Assembly (NCBI GenBank): GCA_963281155.1
Contig: CAUJLY010000002.1
Span: forward strand, 930,001-994,000
DNA from: Rhabditophanes sp. KR3021
Lineage: Eukaryota; Nematoda; Chromadorea; Rhabditida; Alloionematidae
Length of the DNA: 64,000 nt
Direction: 5' to 3'
Below the pieces are notes generated by a model. That model worked only from the letters and a program-made list of their open reading frames with translations, made no database searches and had not been told where the DNA came from. The translations under genes and the position numbers were made by a program. Numbering within the stretch: position 1 is the stretch's first letter; the number at the start of each line of letters is the position of its first letter. This document shows positions 57,479-64,000 of the stretch, piece by piece.

Positions 57479-58108
57479 TTATCCGACATTATCTAGGGCC
57501 CTGTTAAAACCTCCTTTACGATTCATGTACTGACGGTATTTACGGCTCTTTTTTACATTGGCACAGCCGACGTCGTTGCCTTCGACTTTTGTGTTTTTGG
57601 TGGTGCTGAAGGAACCAAAGCCCATCAGACGTTGCATTTCTGCTTCACAACAATCCATGCTCTCGAGATCTATTGGCTTTGTTTTGATGGGTTTCATGGC
57701 TTTGTCCTTTGCTAATCTAAACGGAATAATCATTGCTACAATATAATTCGGGTGACAAACTTACTTTTCGGCAACTTTAGCATTCTTTTCTAACTCTTGA
57801 TGTGAGACCAAAGGTGGAGAGTATGACCTTTTTCTACTGATTAATGGTGAAAAGGATCTCTTTCTTTTTCTTGACGCATATTCATCCTCTCTGCTGGGCA
57901 CCTTCTTGTCATTTCGGGCCGAGTCATAGCGTGTTTTCTTTTCAACTGGACTTCTAGATCTAACTCTACCTCTTGGAGAATGTGATCTTTTGCGTGAAAC
58001 TTTGACCGGTGAACGAGTAGCTGTCTTATTTGTTGAATGATCTAAAATGAAAAATTAACCACAAAATAAAGCCACAAACTTACCAGAACCATCTCTATCA
58101 CGAGCCAT
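57479..58108 (-). CDS. snrp-27: U4/U6.U5 tri-snRNP 27 kDa protein (SNRNP27)
   Basis: Tri-snRNP component that affects 5' splice-site choice. Exons 58108-58084, 58041-57765 and 57716-57479 give 179 residues. The first two exons are an RS-like region ([38 protein letters not shown]). The conserved C-terminal domain is [20 protein letters not shown], then [20 protein letters not shown] and [12 protein letters not shown]. The Met in LMGF is the residue class mutated in C. elegans snrp-27 splice-site alleles. It heads the minus-strand run into EDC3 and TMEM170. Confidence 0.93.
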
Positions 58109-58598
58109 CTTTACTTTGTAACAATGAAACAATTTACACCAAACTTAATTACCAAGCCAAACGACTAATTAATACAATTTATTCCAAAAAAGATGCTAAA
58201 CTTTGTTTTTTAGATTAAATAGAAGATTGGAGTAAAGTTTACACTAATTACAGGCAAATGAACTTATGAATCTATTGCAGTTTGACTCAATCTAATTAGA
58301 TTAAACGTTACGATTAATGAGAAGTTAATTAACTTAATGACAAGTCCGCTGTGTTAAAATTTAATAAGTTGACAAATATACACTATTATGTGAAAAGGAA
58401 TCCGAATTAGAGTATTTTATGATATCGACGGGTATACGACATTTGGAACGATACGTATTAGGCTTTACTTGGCAAAGGAAAAATATATTATTTTATTTCT
58501 AAAGACATACAAATTGTAGGGGACTAGGAAGTTTTGGCCCTAAATTTTATTAAATAGTATTATTTAATTGTATATATTCCAATTTGGTGTTTGATGTA
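58109..58598. promoter_or_regulatory. Divergent promoter region SNRNP27 / zinc-finger gene
   Basis: 490 bp between divergent starts. AT-rich, no exon. It presumably drives the minus-strand run and the plus-strand zinc-finger gene. Confidence 0.45.
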
Positions 58599-59384
58599 AT
58601 GTCAAAAACCATCAAACACTCTAAACCAAGCCCGAAATGTATGCAATGTGGCAAATATTTTAGAAATGATAGCTGCAAGTCGAAGCATATGCTGATCCAC
58701 CATGGCAAACAACCTAAAAATAAAGATGAGCAGCACATTGAGAAGCAGCACAAGCAATTTCTGATGGAGGAAAAAAGTAAGAGTTCTGTAGATGGAAAGA
58801 TGGTGTTTAATTGTGAAGTTGACGATTGCCTTAGTTATTTTGTTAGTAGGAAAGGGTTAAGGCAGCATTTTGGGAAAGTTCATGCAGAAAAGCGATTTTT
58901 ATGCGGGATTTGTTTGGCTAAGTTTGGATTAGAAAGAGATTTAAAGTACCACCAAAAATCAAGATGTTTCCTATTAAAGAAGGGAATTTTGAACAAGAAT
59001 GAGATGGTGGTGGCAATACAAAAGGCGGAAACTGGTGTCAATACAAAACACAAATTGATAACGATAAAGGATTCCTCCCACGTCAACCAATGTTCACAAA
59101 CCGAAACAACCTTTACTGCAACCAGGCAATTGTTCGGTGTAAATGAAGCGTGTGTCTTTTCGAACATAAACCAAGCAACACAATCGTCAGCATGCCAAAC
59201 AATAGTTGACTGGGAACAAATAATCAAGGAGATGCCTTCCTCTCCCGGTGAAACTTGCATGGAAGATAAATTTAAACTTTACGAAAGCTACGTCGAACAA
59301 TGTCTGCTAAAAGACCGCATCACCGATGATTTCATTTCGTTCCTGACAGATGATGGAACTCAAACGACAGAACCATTTGACTAG
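58599..59384 (+). CDS. Three-finger zinc-finger protein with QT motifs (ATMIN/ASCIZ-like candidate)
   Basis: Probable transcription factor. Intronless, 261 residues from MSKTIKHSKPS. Fingers: CMQCGKYFRNDSCKSKHMLI with HH, then FNCEVDDCLSYFVSRKGLRQ ending HFGKVH, then FLCGICLAKFGLERDLKYHQ ending KSRC (C2HC). The C-terminal half is unstructured and has three QT-centred motifs, CSQTETT (about residue 165), ACQTIVDW (about 197) and GTQTTEP (about 251), the last being a TQT dynein-light-chain (LC8) motif. N-terminal fingers plus C-terminal TQT motifs are the layout of ATMIN/ASCIZ, the LC8 regulator. Orthology is inferred, not proved. Confidence 0.75.
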   Translation: MSKTIKHSKPSPKCMQCGKYFRNDSCKSKHMLIHHGKQPKNKDEQHIEKQHKQFLMEEKSKSSVDGKMVFNCEVDDCLSYFVSRKGLRQHFGKVHAEKRFLCGICLAKFGLERDLKYHQKSRCFLLKKGILNKNEMVVAIQKAETGVNTKHKLITIKDSSHVNQCSQTETTFTATRQLFGVNEACVFSNINQATQSSACQTIVDWEQIIKEMPSSPGETCMEDKFKLYESYVEQCLLKDRITDDFISFLTDDGTQTTEPFD

Positions 59385-59498
59385 GAAATTTAAATAATTA
59401 ATTAAATTGTTATATTCATTTATGATTTTGTTTTAAGGGTATTTAGATAAACAACTTTTAGTAATAAAAAAGAAGGTTATATTTGTTTTGATTGAGAT

Positions 59499-60213
59499 AT
59501 GGGTATTGCTGTCAAGACAAGTTCTGAGATCGGTGTCAACGATATTAACAATAATGTCACTGAAGTACTTGCTGCAGTAGATGAGGAGGTTATAATGTTC
59601 CCACCACATGTCATCATCAGTAGATTCATGTTTAAAATTGAGCCAAAAGTTGTTGATACGGTGAGTAATAGTAACTATTTTGTTTTATTCAATGCTCTTA
59701 TATCCTAATCTTTGTTATTTTCGTTGTTGTTATCTTTTGATTGATCAAAATATTACTTTGCTGGTTATTAAAATTATCATATCCTTCATTTCATCGAAGT
59801 ATTACATTATTTGATTATTAACTGACATTTTTTCTTATTTCAGCTTTTCTTCAAAGGGTCATTTTCCAACCAAATTGTCACCACCTTATTCCTAACCAAC
59901 AAGGACGATTACAAACAATCCTTCAAGATCAAATGCTCCAAGAATGACACCTTCCGCATCCAGCCGTCTCATGGTGTCTTAGCCCACGGAGAAAGAGTCC
60001 AAGTTACCATAACTTACCAACCTACTCCAAACTTCGAAAAGGACTACTCCAGACATCACTTTGGAATCTTCCATATTCCTTGCTCTGATGGAGCTCACCC
60101 CCTTGGCATTTGGGAGACTCACTTTGGCCCTCCACAGGGGGCACTTAGACTTAAGGTAAAAAAAATTAATTTGAAATAATTTATTGTTACAGGTTAACTT
60201 TGTCGGTGAATAA
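59499..60213 (+). CDS. MSP-domain protein
   Basis: Major-sperm-protein fold, likely a cytoskeletal or adaptor protein of sperm or a VAP-like binder. Exons 59499-59660, 59844-60155 and 60193-60213 give 164 residues. MSP core: EEVIMFPPHVIISRFMFKIE, then LFFKGSFSNQIVTTLFLTNK, RIQPSHGVLAHGERVQVTIT and, near the end, LRLKVNFVGE. The last exon is only 7 codons including the stop. It is convergent with eIF3j, the gap being 170 bp. Confidence 0.85.
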
Positions 60214-60383
60214 AGGGGTTCAAAAGTAAAAGGTTTCACAAATAATTAGAAATGTTAATAATAAATTTTACTGTACTTCTATTTAATTTCACAATAAACA
60301 AAAATATGGAAATAAATGTATGTAGGCGATGATAAGATGTAGTATATTCAACAATGATACCCAAAAGTAAAACAACAATAGAG

Positions 60384-61043
60384 TTAATAATCTCCGAATT
60401 TGTCGTTGTACTCATCATACTCGTCGTAGACGGTGTCGGCGAGTAATTTGGTTTGCTTTGCTTTCTTGGCGGCAGTGTTGTTGTTTTTCTTGGGTTGAGC
60501 TTTGGCTCGATCGTCTACTACTTTCTGTAAGGATTTGATTCCGTTGTTAATTTGATAGTCTTCCAGAGATTCGGCCATCTTGCCCATCAAAAGTCCAAAC
60601 ATTTCTTTGTAGAATTTTTCCTTTTGGTGCTTTTTCATTCTGTCGGCGAACTCATGGACAAAATCCTTATAGTTATCCACACTTAACTTGTCAATGAATT
60701 CAAGAGGATCATTAGGAACGATCTCATCCTCATCCGAGCTAACATCTTCTCCAAGCATCTCAGCAGCCAACTTTCTGTCCTCTTTCTCTTGCTTTTGCTT
60801 GATTTGTTTTGCACTCAAATCAACACCTTCACTCTTCTTAAACGAAAAAGCAGCTTTAGGTTCAGCGGCTTTAGTAAGAGCCAATGCAGCAGCAGCTTTC
60901 TTCGCTAACTCGTCGGCTTCAATATCATAGCCAAGCTCTTGTTTGCGTCCGGTAATCTGTGAAGTATCCACTTCAAAATCATCGTCATCTAAAATAAAAA
61001 TAAATTACTCTAAAAGTTGGCAAAACTTACCCCAGTCTGACAT
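60384..61043 (-). CDS. eif-3.J: Translation initiation factor eIF3 subunit J
   Basis: Loosely bound eIF3 subunit acting at the 40S decoding centre. Exons 61043-61031 (13 nt) and 60988-60384 give 205 residues. Joining them gives the diagnostic N-terminus MSDWDDDDFEV. The body has KQIKQKQEKEDRKLAAEML, PLEFIDKLSVDNYKDFVHEF and an acidic Tyr-rich tail (DTVYDEYDEYNDKFGDY). TTGTATAG ends 14 nt before the ATG, a possible trans-splice acceptor. Divergent to RRP40 across 224 bp. Confidence 0.92.
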
Positions 61044-61267
61044 CTTTAGTACTTCTATACAATTAACTTAATGAATCTATTTCAAAATTAACTTAAACAG
61101 CAACAGCAAAAGCTAATGATGATGCAATAAACGCAATTCCAATGAACAAAATCAAAGTTTCGTTTCAATACTGGATTTGGGATTGTTTCGAAAGGATTCG
61201 ATTGGAGTTCTGTGCCTTTCCTTTTAAACTTTTGAAATATAGTTGGAGTTGTTCGAATATTTTGAAA
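61044..61267. promoter_or_regulatory. Shared promoter of eIF3j and RRP40
   Basis: Only 224 bp separate the two start codons. No TATA box is seen. An ATG at 61142 opens the RRP40 frame further upstream but encodes a Phe/Trp-rich stretch unlike RRP40, so it is probably untranslated or removed. Confidence 0.5.
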
Positions 61268-62030
61268 ATGACAAAGATTGTTGTTCCTGGAGATTATATT
61301 GGAATTGTGGATGATAATTCAGTCAGTGTACCGATTATTGGTAGAGGGCTGAAGTTAGTTGGCAAGGCAATTTATGCGACGCAAGCTGGTGTATATATGG
61401 ATGCAAAAGACGGTAAATACGTAGATGTCAGAGGCAAAAAGTAACGTTTTTTAACCATTTTATAAAACCTCATCCAATTTTTCTAGATATACTGCAACTG
61501 TAGATGATATTGTTATCGGAGTGGTCACAAATGCTCTAGTAGACAACCTGAAAGTCGATATTGGTGTCTTGGAAAATGCCTCTCTACCTACGTTGGCCTT
61601 CGAAGGAGCCACTAAGAAGAACAGACCAGCTATAAAGATTGGAGATCTAGTTTATACGAAGATTGTTTCTACCTCTAAATGGGTTGAGTGTGAATTAACT
61701 TGCATTGACAAAGATAATTGTGGGAAAGGGTTAGGAGCCTTGCCGTTAGGTGGAATGGTTATCAAAATTTCACTGAACCACGCCAGGAGATTGCTTAGTC
61801 CTAAATGTAATTTGCTAAAGTTAGTTGGGGCACAAGTGAAACATGAAATCGCTATTGGGTTGAATGGCCGTGTGTGGATTAAAGCTAATAAACCTGAAAT
61901 GGTGAAGAGTATTATCAATATAATCCAAGGTTCCGAAATGATGGCAGACTCTGAGGTTGAAAGTTTTGTAAATTTGCAAGTTGGCATGTCGAAAGGCTTC
62001 ACGAAGGAAGAGTTGATGGAGACAAACTGA
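61268..62030 (+). CDS. exos-3: Exosome complex component RRP40 (EXOSC3)
   Basis: Cap subunit of the RNA exosome. Exons 61268-61440 and 61487-62030 give 238 residues from MTKIVVPGDYIGIV. N-terminal domain GRGLKLVGKAIYATQAGVYM; S1 domain with DDIVIGVVTNALVDNLKVDI; the family block LPTLAFEGATKKNRPAIKIG with DLVYTKIV; and the KH-like end LLKLVGAQVKHEIAIGLNGR with VWIKANKPEM. These blocks separate RRP40 from RRP4 and CSL4. Confidence 0.92.
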
Positions 62031-62226
62031 CTTTTAAATAAAGGTTTTTGGTAAACAATCACTTTTTAATACATTTTTATTGCTAAATTAATGCCAGTTT
62101 GGTAATACTTTAAACCATATTTCATTGTTTGTGATCAGTTTATGTTGTTTGTATTAAAAGGTACTTCGGTCCTTGTTATTTTAATTAGATAAATTTTTTT
62201 GTTTTAATTGCCCATTTTTTGTAGCC

Positions 62227-62821
62227 ATGTGCAAACTACACTTTATAAGGAAATTATCTTATATTCAAGGACAATATCATTCTAAAAAAATACGTGAGTA
62301 CTTTTACTACATAGACCACGAAGGGCAACTTTTCTTGCATGACACCAGAATTTACAATTTCACCACATGTTTTAAAGACCAAAGATTTTTGTCATTCTTC
62401 TTCCGCAATATAAGACCAAATGAAACACAAAGATACACCAAACAATTTCCCTTTATCTCAGTTTGTGGTAATGAATTGAACTTTATAAGTTGCGAAGATA
62501 GACCTATCGTATTTACTTCATTTGATGGCGATACAGACAGTTGGTTCGTCAATTGGTCCAACACAAAGTCGCCTTTTATAGTAAGTTGATGGAGTAAATA
62601 TTAGTTATGTTATGTTTTAGGCTGGTGATTTGTGTATGCTTGAAAATGGACGCTTGTACCATTCAAGTGCGGTAGGTGGATATGGACTTGTTAGATCTCA
62701 AGTTGCTGATCAACTGTTTCCTTTGTTTGATTTTGACTCAAATGGAGAGCCGGTTTCTTTTAGGTACAAGGGAAGGACTATTGAATTGAATGGGAATGTT
62801 AAAAAGTTGATTAACACATGA
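62227..62821 (+). CDS. UPF0598 family protein (C8orf82 type)
   Basis: Conserved protein of unknown function. Exons 62227-62580 and 62621-62821 give 184 residues. Family blocks: SYIQGQYHSKKIREYFYYID, HEGQLFLHDTRIYNF, TTCFKDQRFLSFFFRNIRPN, QFPFISVCGNELNFISCEDR, PIVFTSF and ENGRLYHSSAVGGYGLVRSQ. TTTTTTGTAG ends two bases before the ATG, so trans-splicing would leave almost no 5' UTR. Confidence 0.92.
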
Positions 62822-63195
62822 GAAATTTGGCACAGTACATTAAAATGGCCAATTTAATGAGTTCAAAGTATGTAAAAATATCTAATTGTATGATTTTATT
62901 ATTGTGACTAGTATCATCAGTAAATTTTAAAGATTAAATAAATGAGATTTTGGATGAAAGTCAAATTAAAAGAGATATTCGAACGAGAGTTAAATACAAA
63001 ATATGTATCAATGGAAGTATAATACAAGTGATGTGTAAAGTTATCTAAGATTAAAACATATGTATGTATAGATGTAAGTTAATTAAAAGAGAGGTGCCAA
63101 TAAAAGTAGAATTAAAATGGACGTGTCAGTGTATATTATGTGAGTTACAAAAAAGATGTGTCGTTGTATATTTCTTGAAATTAAAAAATGATATC
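62822..63195. other. Convergent 3' spacer
   Basis: AT-rich sequence between UPF0598 and the AT-hook membrane protein; no gene. Confidence 0.5.
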
Positions 63196-63825
63196 TCATT
63201 GTGTGTTGAAAAAACGAAACAATTTTTTGTAATTGTAATCTTGAATAGATTGAATTGTTTCATGAGTTGTGGTAATCCAGCAGTCGAGTCCATCGCCACA
63301 TTGCGTGTAGATGTAGCCTGCACACAAAAGAGCAAAAAGTATTGTACCGAAAATAATCATAAACATTATTTCAACAAAGCTAATGCCAACGGTAAATTTA
63401 GGTTCCTTTTTTAATTCTGCTTTCTTCAATTCTTCTTTTTGCTTCTCATCGACTAAAGGTCTGTCAACTAATTTTCTTTTAGTTTCGATGGAAACGTCCT
63501 GTGGAAGAAGATCAAGTGTAACCAAACTTGTTTCAACATCCTTGATAATATCTTTAGTTGCCAATCTTGGACGACGCCTTGAAGATTGTCTGACCTCAGC
63601 TATCTTCTTAGCCTTAGCTAAAGCTAATCTGGAACCTGATTTGGAGCGAGGAGTTTTGGTTGTCAAAGACTTGTTTCTTCCAACTGAGTCGCTTCTGGAG
63701 ATACTCTTAGTACGTGGACGTCCACGTTTCTTGGGTGCAACGATAGCAGCATTGGAGATAGGCGAAGTTGCCATTTTACTAATAGTTTCGATGGAGCTGT
63801 CAGCTTTCTTAGAAGTAAAAACCAT
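63196..63825 (-). CDS. AT-hook, single-pass membrane protein (inner nuclear membrane candidate)
   Basis: Not assigned to a family. Intronless here, 209 residues. The N-terminal 140 residues are basic and Ser-rich with an AT-hook core (PKKRGRPRTKS, about residues 31-41) and SR/SK clusters (SISRSDSVGRNKS, RQSSRRRPRLATK). One span (EIMFMIIFGTILFALLCAGY) is followed by a short tail with two cysteines (TQCGDGLDC). A DNA-binding basic head with one C-terminal anchor is the layout of some nuclear-envelope proteins. GTATTTTTTCAG ends 3 nt before the ATG, a clear acceptor, so an upstream non-coding exon or a spliced leader is expected. Confidence 0.65.
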   Translation of the reverse strand: MVFTSKKADSSIETISKMATSPISNAAIVAPKKRGRPRTKSISRSDSVGRNKSLTTKTPRSKSGSRLALAKAKKIAEVRQSSRRRPRLATKDIIKDVETSLVTLDLLPQDVSIETKRKLVDRPLVDEKQKEELKKAELKKEPKFTVGISFVEIMFMIIFGTILFALLCAGYIYTQCGDGLDCWITTTHETIQSIQDYNYKKLFRFFNTQ

Positions 63826-64000
63826 AATCTGAAAAAATACTTATTAGTTTTGTCAAAACCGCACACACTCAATCCATATATAAAACAAAATGACGTGCCA
63901 CTCGGACTAATCAATTGTAACAATTAACAGATGGTCTATCTTGGCACATAATTTGGTAGGACTGGGTATGATTAAGGTTAAATAGATAGAACATCTATCT
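63826..64000. other. Upstream region of the AT-hook gene, window edge
   Basis: Contains the splice acceptor just before the ATG, TATATAAAA around 63877 and ATGACGTGCC (CRE-like). No exon is supported. Confidence 0.4.

Noticed and set aside
61142..61267. Upstream extension of RRP40 from ATG 61142
   Set aside because: Aromatic-rich extension is unlike RRP40 and the conserved protein starts at MTKIVVPGD.
1..64000. CRISPR arrays, insertion sequences, prophage or bacterial operons
   Set aside because: The window is eukaryotic with spliced genes; no such structures are visible.

Overview
The window is animal genomic DNA, almost certainly from a nematode. The evidence is short introns (about 40-50 nt is common) with GTAAGT donors and TTTTAG or TTTCAG acceptors, AT-rich spacers, an MSP-domain protein, a CEH-6-type POU factor, an astacin with EGF and CUB-like parts, and acceptor-like AG sites just upstream of many start codons, as expected for spliced-leader trans-splicing. 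A clade IV nematode is conceivable, but the species cannot be fixed from sequence alone.

Left part (1-30 kb). The 3' two thirds of the spliceosomal Myb protein CDC5L is followed by a class III POU homeobox gene (ceh-6 type, minus strand), a secreted cysteine-rich protein (minus), a divergent SOX-type HMG-box gene (plus) and a single-CH-domain calponin (plus). The two transcription-factor genes sit beside very large gene-free stretches (about 4.6 kb upstream of ceh-6 and 13.5 kb upstream of the HMG gene). Genes elsewhere are only 60-500 bp apart, so these deserts look regulatory.

Middle (30-40 kb). This is a fast-evolving, AT-rich block. It holds a small membrane protein, an astacin that has lost its zinc-binding helix, a small basic protein divergent to a STAR/SF1-type KH protein across a TATA-box promoter, a tRNA-Ile(AAT), an intact UDP-glycosyltransferase and an NHE8-type Na+/H+ exchanger.

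Right part (40-64 kb). This is gene dense. Plus-strand run: two-Tudor protein, CWC25-like fragment, IMMP2L peptidase, RUSF1 protein and an AP-1/2 beta adaptin without an ear domain. Then come a divergent G-alpha (minus), a small single-pass membrane protein (plus) and a four-TM protein (minus). A compact minus-strand run SNRNP27 > EDC3 > TMEM170 resembles a nematode operon. After it lie an LC8-motif zinc-finger protein, an MSP protein, divergent eIF3j and RRP40, a UPF0598 protein and an AT-hook membrane protein.

Seven reading frames that should be continuous by homology (ceh-6, calponin, astacin twice, KH protein twice, NHE8) are each broken by one missing base, and most breaks lie in a short homopolymer. 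This looks like deletion-biased assembly error more than biology. The astacin active-site loss is different in kind and deserves a look as real.
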